DNA from: Mercenaria mercenaria
Lineage: Eukaryota; Mollusca; Bivalvia; Venerida; Veneridae
Direction: 5' to 3'
NCBI RefSeq assembly: GCF_021730395.1
Contig: NC_069371.1
Location: 68,850,001 to 68,914,000, forward strand
DNA length: 64,000 nt
Each line of letters starts with the position of its first letter. The stretch's first letter is position 1. Below are positions 38,001 to 47,331 of the stretch, piece after piece. The notes under the pieces are model-generated. The model saw only the letters and a list, made by a program, of their open reading frames with translations, was not told the DNA's origin and did no database searches. The position numbers and the translations under genes are program-made.

Positions 38001-39943
38001 ACTTACTTTCAAACTGGGACCTAAGACTGGGGTAGTTACAAGTCCAGCGGAGTGTTAATTTATATCCTGATATCCTGTCAGTCAACTTAGTGACTGTCAT
38101 AAATTGTCAAATTTTTGACATTACATTATAATTTTTCTTTTGTTGGATTTAACGTCGCACCGGCACATCATAGGTCATATGGCGGCTTTCAAGCTTTAAT
38201 GGTGGAGGAAGACCCCTGGTGCCCCTCTGTGTATTACTTCAACATGAACGGGAACCTGGGTAGAACCACTGACCTTCCGTAAGCCAGCTGGATGGCTTCC
38301 TCACATGAAGAATTCTACGCCCCGAGTGAGGCTTGAACCCACATCGATGAGGGGCAAGTGATTTGAAGTCAGCTACCTTAACCACTCTGCCACGGAGGCC
38401 CCTACATTACATTATAAACACTACTACTTAGAAATTTTGTATTTCCTAAGTGCTCATTAAGGGTTTATAATGTATTTGAATATACACTTTATTAGCTTGA
38501 GCTCCTAAAATTTTAATTAATGTTCAACATGTTTTCTCTGCATATATGACTAGTTATTTTCAAGACACTTTTAAAAACAAATAAAGTTTCACTGAAAAAA
38601 AGACACTGTATTTTGAAAGCAGTGTCAGATTGATAATGCAAACCTTAAAACTACACAAATTTCCTGTGTATATTGAGTCATTATTGACCAAGAAAAAAAG
38701 ACACTGAATGCCCCTTGTACACTATTAAACCAAACTGGCACAATTTTGTAAATAAGATGGACAAAATACCACAAATTTATACAGAATTTATACATATTTC
38801 TTCAATTTTATAAAAGCTGTGAGAAATGTGACAACAATGATGTTTTCTGCTAAAGGAAAATAAAAGTTGTTCAGCTAGTAGTGAAAACAGAAAACCTCAC
38901 TTCCTTCTTGACATGAAATGAATTTAAAAAAACAACTAACAAATCTAAAATAAAAAGTAGCATACCCTGTCCCATTGTCAATAATGACAGCATGTTTCAT
39001 GAAAGGCATTTTGACAAATGTATTAGAGATGAAACAAATTTAAATCCAAAGTTATGAAATTACACAACACTTGTCAACCATTAATACACACTGAAAAAAT
39101 GTGAGACGATTGTCCTTCACAAGGCACTTGATCTTCACTTCCTGGTGTAACCATGCACTGTATTTATCAGCTTAAAAGTATTCAATTTACCATCAGCTAA
39201 AGATTTGTTAAGGAAACAATTTTTATATGCATATTTTTCATAACAATCAGAAAACATTTCATTTCAAACATCAGGTAACATCTTTATTGGGTAGGTTAAA
39301 ATGCCTTTAATAATACATAGTGACAAAGATGCTTTCAATGATAACAAATGATCTGTATTCATCAATCAATCTTAATACTTACATTTTGTGGGGAAAAAGA
39401 ATACTTTGTATTAGGCAATGTTAATGTGAACTGGCTTAAAAAAGCTTATAGAAACTCAATCCCAAAGCAAAACTAAAGGCAATATACATATTTCTTTAGG
39501 CTGGCCAAAACAGATTCCTTTCTACACTATGTATATACTACAAAAAATAACCTTGCTTTGCATACCAAAATAAGTTTGCAGTAAAACGCATGATTTAATA
39601 TCTGTGCACAAAATTTTTTGGACAAACGCACTGGGGTCAGTTGATTAGTCAAAATCAACTCAATACACAGCTTCCCAGATAGAGTAACGATAGAAATAGA
39701 GAAATAAAAAATGAATGGGATACAAATGTGTAGCCACAGTAGTTTAAAGTATTTAGTCAACTTTTTCAATGTTTGAGAATTCTTTATCCAAGATTAAATA
39801 TTTTACAAACATTTATTTGCTTGAGTGGGAGGGGTAAAATAACGGCATAGTTTGGACTGTTTTATTTGTTGTAATAAATGTTTGTGTCGTTGATCATACC
39901 CCGTTCCATTATCAATGACTACAGCTGGTAGTCGCCCAGCCAT
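23001..39943 (-). CDS. ACTR3: actin-related protein 3, 418 residues, 11 exons
   Basis: ARP3 is the nucleotide-binding, actin-like subunit that with ARP2 forms the template of the Arp2/3 complex, which nucleates branched actin in the cytoplasm. The minus-strand exons are 39900-39943, 35445-35625, 33989-34099, 32313-32408, 31506-31613, 30582-30725, 28892-29065, 28349-28441, 26769-26894, 24772-24855 and 23001-23096. All introns are GT/AG, phases agree and the coding total is 1257 bases, giving 418 residues, the human length. The N-terminus [16 protein letters not shown] matches vertebrate ARP3. Phosphate-loop motifs are DNGTG (11-15) and DSGDG (169-173), and the nucleotide-site LSGGSTMF starts near 321. 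[14 protein letters not shown] and a C-terminus [10 protein letters not shown] are diagnostic. The middle matches human ACTR3/ACTR3B closely. Introns hold SINEs, MITEs and repeat arrays. A second possible first exon lies at 38966-39009. Identity is near certain. Confidence 0.97.
23568..23855 (-). mobile_element. SINE family A, full copy with 14-bp target duplication
   Basis: The tRNA-derived head on the minus strand has an A-box-like TCAGTAGGTAAGAGC and a B-box-like GAGTTCGATCC. The tail on plus reads TTTTGTTTGTTTTGGGTTTAACGCC. The flanking repeat TTCAAAGAAAAAGA occurs at 23554-23567 and 23856-23869. It lies in ARP3 intron 10. Confidence 0.92.
24513..24712 (-). mobile_element. SINE family B, 5'-truncated copy with long flanking repeat
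   Basis: It shares GTTGGGTTTAACGTC, CATATGGCAACTTTCTAGC and AAGCCAGCTGGATGGCTTC with the full family B copy and lacks the tRNA head. A 26-base direct repeat with one mismatch flanks it (24484-24509 and 24713-24738), longer than a usual target duplication. It lies in ARP3 intron 10, just before exon 10. Confidence 0.75.
25156..25350. mobile_element. MITE of the 'CTACC' family, copy 3
   Basis: The left end GTAGTGGTCCTGTAAT is an imperfect inverted copy of the right end ATTATGGGTCCACTACC. It is related to the copies at 8985 and 12700. It lies in ARP3 intron 9, almost touching the next element. Confidence 0.6.
25356..26185. mobile_element. non-autonomous DNA transposon, TIR CAGGGTTC type, 830 bp
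   Basis: The right end reads AAGGCCTGTGCGAACCCTG and the left end CATGGTTCATACAG, an imperfect inverted pair (consensus CAGGGTTCGCACAGG). Both ends carry many TTCAAGGACTTTTCAAGG motifs. The flanking 5-base repeat is TCAAA (25351-25355 and 26186-26190). Similar CAGGGTTCG/TTCAAGGAC termini occur in hAT-like elements of many animals, but a 5-base duplication is short for hAT. No transposase was recognised. It lies in ARP3 intron 9. Confidence 0.7.
27291..28030. repeat. tandem-repeat element with a nested SINE
   Basis: It begins ACAAGAGCTGTC and ends GGGGGCATAAAAA after a (GACAGACTGACAGAC)-like run. Two units include TTTGAGCTACGGACCTGGG or its relative, GCGCGACACGTCGTCTTA and ATATGGACCGGACACG. 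A SINE interrupts it at 27447-27735. The end hairpin pairs TGCCTCCC with GGGGGCA. It lies in ARP3 intron 8. Confidence 0.8.
27447..27735 (-). mobile_element. SINE family A, full copy inside a repeat element
   Basis: A tRNA-like head (minus strand AGCTTAGCTCAGTAGGTA-like A box, GAGTTCGATCC-type B box), body and (TTTG)n tail on plus. The target duplication TGCGTAGTTATTGT is at 27433-27446 and 27736-27749. The SINE is younger than the tandem-repeat element it interrupts. Confidence 0.93.
28143..28337. mobile_element. MITE, TIR with GAAATCATTAAT
   Basis: The left end is TACTGTGAAATCATTAATAT and the right end an imperfect inverted relative ending in GGTTTTACACT. Inside, TTCGTGGGG / CCACGAATTC / CCACGAAATTTC stretches recur. 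A second copy is at 51153-51377. It lies just 3' (in plus coordinates, upstream in the numbering) of ARP3 exon 8, within intron 8. Confidence 0.6.
29180..30130. repeat. tandem-repeat element with alternating 157/168-bp units
   Basis: CCTTGACCTTTGAGC-type motifs start at 29257, 29431, 29588, 29756 and 29913. The last four are spaced 157, 168 and 157, so two unit types alternate (A with CTACTAAGTGTGACC, B with CCTCCAATTGTGACC). It ends with a nested hairpin at 30090-30126: TAGTCCCC...GGGGACTA around CTGGTT/AACCAG. It lies in ARP3 intron 6. The two 71-109-residue minus open frames are the units read through. Confidence 0.8.
30240..30570. repeat. degenerate GAGTACCAGTCTA repeat
   Basis: The motif GAGTACCAGT recurs with variation near 30354, 30379, 30435, 30525 and 30557 and ends 12 bases before the ARP3 exon 6 donor. 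Decayed minisatellite. Confidence 0.5.
31228..31450 (-). mobile_element. SINE family B, diverged copy
   Basis: It carries TTGTTGGGTTTAAAGCC, AAGTCAGCTAAATGGCTTCC, GAAGAATTCTACATCC and a remnant tRNA head. It is the most diverged family B copy here. It ends about 60 bases before ARP3 exon 5, in intron 5. The 67-residue plus open frame here is SINE sequence. Confidence 0.65.
32695..33812. repeat. 145-bp tandem-repeat element rich in TGACCT
   Basis: It starts ACAAGAGCTGTCACTAATGG, whose GTCAC/GTGAC forms a hairpin, and ends CCTCCCTTTGGGGGCATAAA after (GAAC)n. About seven units of 144-146 bp each hold CCTTGACCTTTGACCTGGTG. It lies in ARP3 intron 3. Four overlapping minus open frames of 64-103 residues are products of a unit length nearly divisible by three and are not genes. 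Confidence 0.88.
34565..34778. mobile_element. TTAACCCTTA MITE with a 67-bp palindrome
   Basis: The ends are TTAACCTTTAGC and GCTAAGGGTTAA. Inside, 34673-34739 is a palindrome with 33-base arms around one central base and a single mismatch. It lies in ARP3 intron 2. Related elements are at 50319-50593 and 52401-52613. Confidence 0.8.
36118..36369 (-). other. unassigned 83-codon open frame in ARP3 intron 1
   Basis: An open frame begins [20 protein letters not shown]; it is basic, lacks splice context and shows no known motif. It could be a fragment of an old transposon protein or chance. No function is proposed. Confidence 0.15.
36478..37170. repeat. 163-170-bp tandem-repeat element
   Basis: AGGGGCATAATTCTGTCAAA recurs at about 36631, 36794 and 36964. 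The array closes with ATGCCGACGCCGGGGCGAG and a fold-back end ATAGCTCTAC...GTCGAGCTAAAAA, as at 11.9 and 16.6 kb. It lies in ARP3 intron 1. Confidence 0.8.
38132..38403 (-). mobile_element. SINE family B, full copy with 14-bp target duplication
   Basis: The head on the minus strand looks like a long-variable-arm tRNA (GTGGCAGAGTGGTTAAGG A box, GGGTTCAAGCC B box; Leu/Ser-like). The tail on plus is TTGTTGGATTTAACGTCGC. The duplication ACATTACATTATAA is at 38118-38131 and 38404-38417. It lies in ARP3 intron 1, between exon 2 and the alternative first exon. Confidence 0.93.
38966..39009 (-). CDS. ACTR3: alternative first coding exon of ARP3
   Basis: Read on the minus strand this is ATG, 14 codons plus two bases, then GTATGC. 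It encodes [15 protein letters not shown] and would continue with the Y of exon 2. It has the same length (44 bases), phase and donor context as the standard first exon at 39900-39943, and keeps the phosphate loop DNGTG. It lies 890 bases downstream of that exon in the direction of transcription. No pyrimidine tract and AG precede it, so it probably acts as a first exon from its own promoter rather than as an internal exon. The first six residues differ from the standard form. Use in RNA is inferred, not shown. Confidence 0.75.
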
Positions 39944-40050
39944 CGTTCAGCTACTTCAGCGACAACTAAGTGCAAACTTCCGCAATTTACAACCAGGAAA
40001 TGAATCAGTCATCGGCAACTCGCAAAATGGCGCATGGGAGGGTAATAGAC
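39944..40050 (-). promoter_or_regulatory. ARP3 5' leader and likely core promoter
   Basis: Directly upstream of the ARP3 start, the minus strand has GCGGAAGTTTGC (ETS-type GGAAG core). The plus strand has CAAAATGGCGC (YY1-type). Such motifs are common at housekeeping promoters. There is no TATA box. The transcription start was not determined. Confidence 0.4.
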
Positions 40051-40263
40051 TGGTTACTTTACAAAAAATCAACAATTAGTCCAACGAAGAGAAAATAAAA
40101 GAAAGATCTACTGAGAAATAAAAGGAAAAGATCTAGTTAGAAGACTGATTTCAAGAAAGAACTAATTATATTAGATAAACACTCTTTGTGTATGTAGTTA
40201 TCTGCAACAAAAGTCATAAGCAGAAAAGTTGAAAAAAAAATCAATTTTTAAAACATAGGCCTA

Positions 40264-43010
40264 CTGTATATCTACATCTACATCTACATCTTTCACCCAA
40301 CCGTCGATTTCCGACTATCACTGGGCGGCGCTGTCAGAGAAACAGTTGTTAAAGAAATGATATGTTACAATGTTGAAATAATAAAAGATAAAAAAGACAG
40401 TATGCTACAGATAAAATGGAGCAGAGGCAATAGAATTACATACTGACCACCGCCAGCCTCTCTCTATAGATACTGAGACTGGGGCTAGATTTAACATAAG
40501 TTGGTAGGGAGTTCCAGAGACGGATGGTCCTTGGGAAGTAGGAGTTAGAAAAGTACTGAGTGTGAGACATGGGGATTAAGTAATTTAGGTTTCTAGTTGG
40601 AATAAGATGAGATTGGTCGACTGCAACTGTCTGGGTCCTTATTTTATAAAACATTACTAATGAGTTGTGTAACCTTCTATATTGGAGTGTATTCCATTCT
40701 AAAGTTTTCAGCATTTGTGTAACACTACTGGTGTAACTGTAGTCGTACATGACGTACCTAGCAGCTGACCTTTGGACATTTTCGACTTTGCTAGTGAGGG
40801 TTTTTTGCCAAGGATGCCAGACGCTTGAACAATACTCAAGTTGAGGGCGGACATAGGTGTTATAGGCAGCAATTTTGACCTTTTTATTGTCAGTTTTCAC
40901 ATTCCGTTGTATGAAGCGAAGAGTGGAAGTTGCTTTGGAAGTGATATTGTCAATGTGTTTGGACCAGTTTAGATCTTTGGAAATGGTTATGCCTAGGTAT
41001 TTAGCTGCCTCACAAGTTTTTAACTCTATGTTGTGAAGTTTGTAGGGGTAGACCACGGGATTTTTCTTTCTAAAGATTCTAAGGACTTCACACTTGTCCG
41101 GGTTGAACTCCATGGACCATGTCTTCTCCCAGGTTTCTAAGTTAATGAGGTCTTGTTGCAGAGATACACTATCTGAAATGGAGTTGATAGTAAGGTATAT
41201 TATGGTGTCATCTGCAAACATTCTTGCGTTACATTTGACCGAGTCTGGTAAGTCATTGATATATACCAGGAAGAGACATGGCCCAAGAACAGACCCTGGG
41301 GAACTCCAGACAGTACAGGAAGTTCACTGGAAAAATGACCATCAACAGCGACTTTCTGGGATCGGTTGGACAGGAAAGATTTGACCCAATTGGTAATTTG
41401 TGGGTTGACACCAAGGCTTTGTAGTTTATAAATTAGTCTTATGTGATCAACCTTGTCAAACGCCTTGGAGAAGTCCATGACAATAACATCTGTTTGTTGA
41501 CCCTGTTCAGTGTTATTGTAAAGTTCCTGAGTGAAATTAATGAGCTGAGTCTCACAACTGTGACCTGATCTAAAGCCGTGCTGGAACTGGCTAAGTAGCT
41601 TATGCTTGTCAAAATAAGTCATAAGATTGGAAACAACAATGTGTTCAAGGAGTTTAGAAGCAATGCAAGTTAGGAAAATTGGGCGATAGTTACTAGGTTT
41701 AGACTTGAGACGTTTTTTAAATACGGGGGCTACAGTGGCTTTTTTCCAATCACTGGGTACTAGGCCGGATTCGAGAGATAACCTGTATATATGGGCAAGT
41801 ACAGGAGCAATTTCATGGTGGAGTTCTTTTAGGATGCGTGGGGATAGTTCATCAGGTCCTGAGGCTTTATGTGGGGATAGGCCATGGAGCAGTTTTTCCA
41901 CACCTTCAGTGGTGACCTGGATCTTATTCATCTTGGAGACTGGGGATGAGAGAACGTTGGAACATATATGCTTCAGACTAAGGGGCTGGGGAGGGGAAAA
42001 GACAGATTCAAATTGTTTGTTTAAGATAGTAGCCTTTTGGATGGGGTCCGTGTAGGTAAGACCATCTGATTTGAGGGGGGCGATGCCGACATTTTCTTTT
42101 TTGTTGTGCTTGATGAAACTGTAGAACTTTTTGTTTTTACCAGGTTGTGAGTCATGGTCAAATATGATACTTTCCATATATGACCAGTATTGGGCTCTTA
42201 TCTGCTTCTGGATAGAAGACTTAAGGGATCTGAATCTTTGTTGGCGGGCTGGGGAGGGAGATTTGTGTAGTTTCTGGTACAGTTTATCACGCTTGTGTAT
42301 AAGCCTGATAATTCTTGGGGTTAACCATGGCAAGTCGGCACGGGGTTTAGACATTTTAGATGGAATGTGTTTTGACTGGGATTCATTAAGGCAGTCCTTG
42401 AATGAATTCCACGCTACTTCAGGGTCTGAATGGTTTTCGGTGAGAAAGCTAGCACCAAAAGCCTTCATGTCAGATTTTAACCCTTCCCAATTAGCCTTCG
42501 TATAGAGTTTTATAGGGCGTCTTGGTTGGGTTGGGCGGCCCCTATTAAGATTCAATTCATGAAAAATTATATCATGATCCGAGGTTGCTAGACTCGGTAG
42601 GGATTTGACCAAGTGGACATGGGATGGATGGTTTGTAAAGAAGAGATCAAGGGTGTTGGATAACCTAGTTGGGATCTTAACTATTTGTTAAGATTATAAT
42701 GGGAATATCTTTCAATAAATTCTTCATAAAAGGATCTGTTTTTACAAGATTGTTTAGGGAACTCTTTTGACCAGTCGATGTCAGGGAGGTTGAAGTCTCC
42801 AAGTAGCCATACTATGCTGCCCTTGGGTATTTTACTAAGGGATAACCAAAGCTGGGACAGGGAGTCGGCGTCTAATTCTTGGGGTTTGTAGTAGGCTCCG
42901 ACAAAGATATCTTTAAGGCCAGTGATGGTAATTTTGGCCCAGGTTATATTGCATGAGGTCTTGAGGTCTGGTTGTTCTTGGCTGATCAGTGAGTTAGATA
43001 TAGCTCTATA
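40264..43010 (-). mobile_element. CR1/L2-like LINE, 5'-truncated, with two frameshifts
   Basis: The element reads on the minus strand from about 43010 to a TGTAGA-type tail at 40270-40292. It keeps the C-terminal part of an APE-type endonuclease (LLGDFNLPDIDW near 42790) and then a reverse transcriptase. RT landmarks are PSNYRPI, DFSKAFDKVDH, SGVPQG and FADDT, followed by the KYLGITIS...W..HI thumb region and VRPQLEYCSSVW. One base has been lost near 42690, between endonuclease and RT, and one near 41296, between SGVPQG and the FADDT box, so the RT is split into frames 42612-41200 and 41221-40436. The stop is at 40436. It is a dead copy of the Jockey superfamily; exact clade not settled. Confidence 0.88.
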
Positions 43011-43060
43011 TGAAATGATCCTAACAAATTATTATAGGAAGACTAAGTTAGGCTACCATC

Positions 43061-43213
43061 TTCCCCACATGAATCAGAGGTGGAGGACTAATGATTTCAG
43101 ACACAATGTCATTTATCAAATAGTCACGGAGAAGATACGCCCCGCCCGAGGATCGAACTCACGACCCCGCGATCCGTAGACCAACGCTCTACCTACTGAG
43201 CTATGCGGGCGGG
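43061..43213 (-). mobile_element. SINE family A, head fragment
   Basis: It matches the full copies from TCCCCACATGAATCAGAGG through the tRNA-like head (ends ACTGAGCTATGCGGGCGGG on plus). The 3' body and tail are missing. It sits between the 5' ends of the two opposed LINEs. Confidence 0.8.
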
Positions 43214-43649
43214 TTACTCAAATTAGAGACTCAACACTGTAAATTATGCCCATCTGTAAACAGTGTGACTAAGTTTGGTGAACATTACATAAGAAATGTT
43301 CAAGTTAGAGAGTGACAACCTTTCTGGATGCCGCCCACATGTAGCATGTGATTCACGTCCCGGTTCAAAGGCATATTAAAAGTCTATGACAGAAGACATA
43401 TTTGTGGGAGCACACTGCGTTTGGACTATTATATAAAACAACACCAATGTTTATGTTGATTGAAAACGGAAATATTATTATCCATCAATTAATCCCGAGA
43501 AACGATACTGGATAAAATTTAAGTATATCCATTACGTCAAACATATATATAACTACTGTTAATTATTGTTCATATTTTGCACTTGTATTCCATAAATTCT
43601 TGATTAGTTTTCATTTTGAGTAAATAATGTTGACTAACTGAAATCATGG

Positions 43650-45171
43650 AACAGTATAGATATTATGCCATTTGAAAGTTTTACATTCAATGAGTGAATT
43701 CAAAGAGATTCTATCCGAAGGTACGAACCTATTCATTCCAACCAAGAGAATAGGCTCAAGACCCCAACTACCATGGATTACCCAAAGCATTCAACGTCAG
43801 ATTAGGAAACGAAATAAGATGTTCCAAAAGGTCAAAAATAATACCAACCCAAAGGTCAAACAACATTACATAAATGTTAAAAATCTTGTCAGAAAAAATA
43901 TCAAACAAGCCCATGAAAGTTACATAGATTATGTCCTGGAATGTCAAGAAGATCCGGATAACCCAAAAACAGGTCAAAACTTCTCTCGTAAGAAAGTTTT
44001 CTCCCTTGCCAAAAATGCCAAGCAAGACTCCCAAGGCATTTCCCCACTCCTAGAAAACGGTCAAGTTCATATGGATGATAAAAAGAAGGCCAATATCCTC
44101 AATCGTCAATTCCAGTCCGTGTTCACCCCAATGTCACCTCTCAAATTTGGCCAACTCTGTAAAATTAAAGTGCAGTCTCTACTCTCCATACCAACTGATT
44201 ACCAACCAAAATATCCCCAAATGCCAAAGGTCACTATAGGCATAATTGGTGTTCAGAAACTCCTTTCGTCCCTAAAAATAGATAAAGCACGTGGTCCCGA
44301 TGGTCTAAAGCCGATCCTTCTTAAAAATCTTAGTGAACAAATCTCACCACTAGTCACTAAGCTCTTTCAAAGGTCCCTTGACACGGGCACTATCCCAGCT
44401 GACTGGACCAAGGCCAATGTCACTCCTTTATTTAAGAAGGGCGACAAAAGCAATCCTGCAAATTACCGGCCTATTTCCCTAACTTGTATTCTCTGTAAGT
44501 TACTGGAACACATCATAGCCTCTAATATTACCAAGCACTTCCAGGTTAACAATGTCCTCTATGACCTACAGCATGGGTTCAGAGAGAAAAGGTCATGCGA
44601 AACGCAGTCACTCGAACTTGTAGAAGATCTATCCCGAAACTTAATTCAAGGCCAGCAGACGGACTTGATCCTTCTGGACTTCTCTAAAGCATTTGATAAG
44701 GTTAACCATCTGAAACTTCTGTACAAACTTCATCAACATGGTGTTCAGGGCACCACGTTGCAATGGGTCAAGTCTTTCTTGATTGGCAGGCGCCAGTCTG
44801 CCCCTGTGAATGGTGAAACATCAGAAGAAGTTCCAGTAACGTCCGGAGTCCCACAGGGCTCCGTCCTAGGCCCCCTTCTATTCTTACTCTACATTAATGA
44901 CCTGCCTGAAAATCTGATTTCACAGGTTCGTTTATTCGCCGATGACACTGTTGTCTATTTAACTGTAAATAGTTCTGCCCAAGAAAACATCCTCCAGCAA
45001 GACTTAAATAGGTTACAGCTATGGGAAAGTAAGTGGGACATGGAGTTCAACCCCTCAAAATGCACTGTTATGAACATAACAAGGTCAAAAAACCCTTTTA
45101 AATCAAAGTACACACTCCATGGCCAAAATTTGGAAACAGTTCCTGGTGCAAAGTACCTTGGGGTCACTATA
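43650..45171 (+). mobile_element. CR1/L2-like LINE 'A', left part (reverse transcriptase)
   Basis: An intact frame from 43672 covers most of an RT: RPQLPWITQSIQRQIRKR linker, DKARGPDGL, NPANYRPISLTC, DLQHGFREKRSCETQ, LLDFSKAFDKVNH, TSGVPQGSVLGPLLF, LFADDTVVYLT and the AKYLGVTI start of the thumb. It is related to the minus-strand LINE at 40-43 kb. The endonuclease is absent (5' truncation near 43650). The frame ends only because another LINE was inserted at 45172; the sequence resumes at 47332. Confidence 0.9.
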
Positions 45172-47331
45172 GTGCTCAAGTAATATTGGTCTGACCATTG
45201 ATGGTAACATTTGTTTTGATAAACTTAAGGTGGCAGAAAAATTTAACTCATTTTACACCTCTGTTGCAGATAAACTTGTGAGCAAATTACCAAACTGTGT
45301 TAATAATTTTGGTATGAATTTTGTTTTTAATTTTTATTCTTCTAAAGGTGTAAAGCCTGATAGTTTTTCATTTTCAGTTGTTTCTGAAAATAAGGTTTTG
45401 AAATACCTAAACAATCTTTGTCCAAATAAGGCGACAGGTTTAGACGGGATTCCCTCACGTTTTGTTAAAGACTCGGCCTCTATTATTGCTGGTCCACTTT
45501 CACATGTTATAAACTTGTCAATTATACAAGGTACTGTCCCTGATGAACTTAAGTCTGCTCGTGTAGTGCCTTTGTACAAAAAGAATGATAAGACGGATGT
45601 TGGGAATTATCGTCCAGTTTCTATCCTTAGTATTGTATCTAAGATCTTTGAGCGAGTCATTTATGATCAGTTAGAACAGTACCTTGTGCAAAATAGTCTT
45701 TTGTATGAATATCAGTCAGGTTTTAGACATGGGTTTTCAACTGATACATGCCTTATTCACCTCACAGATTATATTCGTTTTCAGATGGATAAAGGTCATC
45801 TTGTGGGTATGGTTCTTTTAGATCTACAAAAGGCATTTGATACCGTCAACCACTCAATTCTTTTAATGAAACTAAGAGCATTGGGTCTCACAGAGTCCTC
45901 TATCAGATGGTTTTCTTCGTATTTGTCTGATAGACGCCAATTGGTTGAAATATCATGTACTTTGTCTTCTTCTGCCAATATAACATGTGGTGTGCCCCAG
46001 GGATCTATATTAGGGCCTCTGCTTTTTCTTATTTATGTGAATGACATGTCAGCTGTTGTAAAAAACAAGCTGCTTCTCTATGCTGATGACTCAGCAATTC
46101 TTGTGTCTGCCAAAAACAAGTGTGATATTGAAAATCTCTTAAGTCAGGATCTGAATATTGTCAGTCAATGGCTTGTATGTAATAAACTATCTCTTCACCT
46201 TGGTAAGACAGAATCTATTTTATTTGGGTCAGTACAAAGGTTAAAAAAACATGGTAATCTTGATATAAATTGCAATGGTCAAACTATTGAATCCAAATCT
46301 TCAGTTAAATATCTTGGTGCAACCATTGATCAAAGTTTGTCATTTGAGTCAGTGGCTAGGTCTGTTATTAAGAAATCCAATGCTCGGTTAAAATTCCTCT
46401 ACCGTAAAAGTGAATTCCTCACTTTGCACACAAAAAGCTCTTAGTTACATCACTTGTACAATGTCATTTCGACTATGCCTCTTCTACTTGGTTTAATAGT
46501 TTAACACAGGAATTAAAACACAAGTTACAGGTCACACAAAATAAACTTATACGTTTTGTGTTGAATTTAAATCCCATGTCACACATTGGAATTGAGCATT
46601 TTTCACGTCTTAACTGGTTACCAGTTTCAAGTAGAGTTAATCAAATAACTCTCTGTCATGTTTATAAAATAAATTCTAATATTGCTCCTTCATATTTAAG
46701 TGAACACTTTACCCCTATCAATACTGTTCATGATTATCCCACAAGGTTCAGAGCAAAGGCAAATGCCTCCCTTGATGGTACAGGTTTTTCAATGTCAGAT
46801 AGTAAGAGATATGCTCTCCCAGTGGTCAAAGGTTTTGGGAAAAAAAACATTTGCTTATAATGGTTGTTGTTTATGGAACAGTCTGCCACAAAATGTTAGG
46901 GATGCCACAACCATGTATTCATTTAAACGTAAGGTTAAGGAACATTTTTTAAGCTTAATATGACTTTTAGTTAGATTGCATTATAGATAGATTTTTGCAT
47001 TGTGTTTTTTTACTAGTCAATCATTTTTTATACTAGTCAATCATTTTTAAGCATAGGATTTTTATACAAACTTATCTTCGGGTATTTTTCTGTGATTATT
47101 TTTTTACTGTGATAAATTATTCTTCCTATGTCATACAATACTATATCTTAAGGACCACAATGGAAATAAGAGTTTATTTTAACTCTTTTTTGTGTAATCC
47201 TTAACATATAATGTTGATTGACATGGCTATATTAATTCATACATGTTTGTTTATTGTTTGATTGTATGTTTTAATTATAAGTCGCCATGTAAATTGTACA
47301 TTTTATGTTGAAATAAATCTATCTATCTATA
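45172..47331 (+). mobile_element. LINE 'B' inserted into LINE 'A'
   Basis: A different CR1/L2-group RT, 5'-truncated. The frame is open from about 45173; the first Met is at 45230. Motifs are NKATGLDGIP, NYRPVSILS, YQSGFRHGFSTDTC, LLDLQKAFDTVNH, CGVPQGSILGPLLFLIYVND, LYADDSA and VKYLGATID. Two single-base length changes in A runs (about 46433, one A missing, and about 46850, one A extra) break the C-terminal part. That part continues through HFDYA and WNSLPQNVRD to a stop near 46963. The 3' end is GAAATAAATCTATCTATCTATA. CTATA borders both sides (45167-45171 and 47327-47331), either a short target duplication or part of the tail. Confidence 0.9.

Noticed and set aside
38966-39009. Reading the second ARP3 first exon as a processed pseudogene fragment
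   Set aside because: It ends at a working donor, has intact phase and keeps DNGTG while differing in the first residues; a retrocopy would continue into exon 2 sequence.
41705-42505. Plus-strand open frames of 116 and 124 residues
   Set aside because: Antisense shadows of the minus-strand LINE reverse transcriptase.
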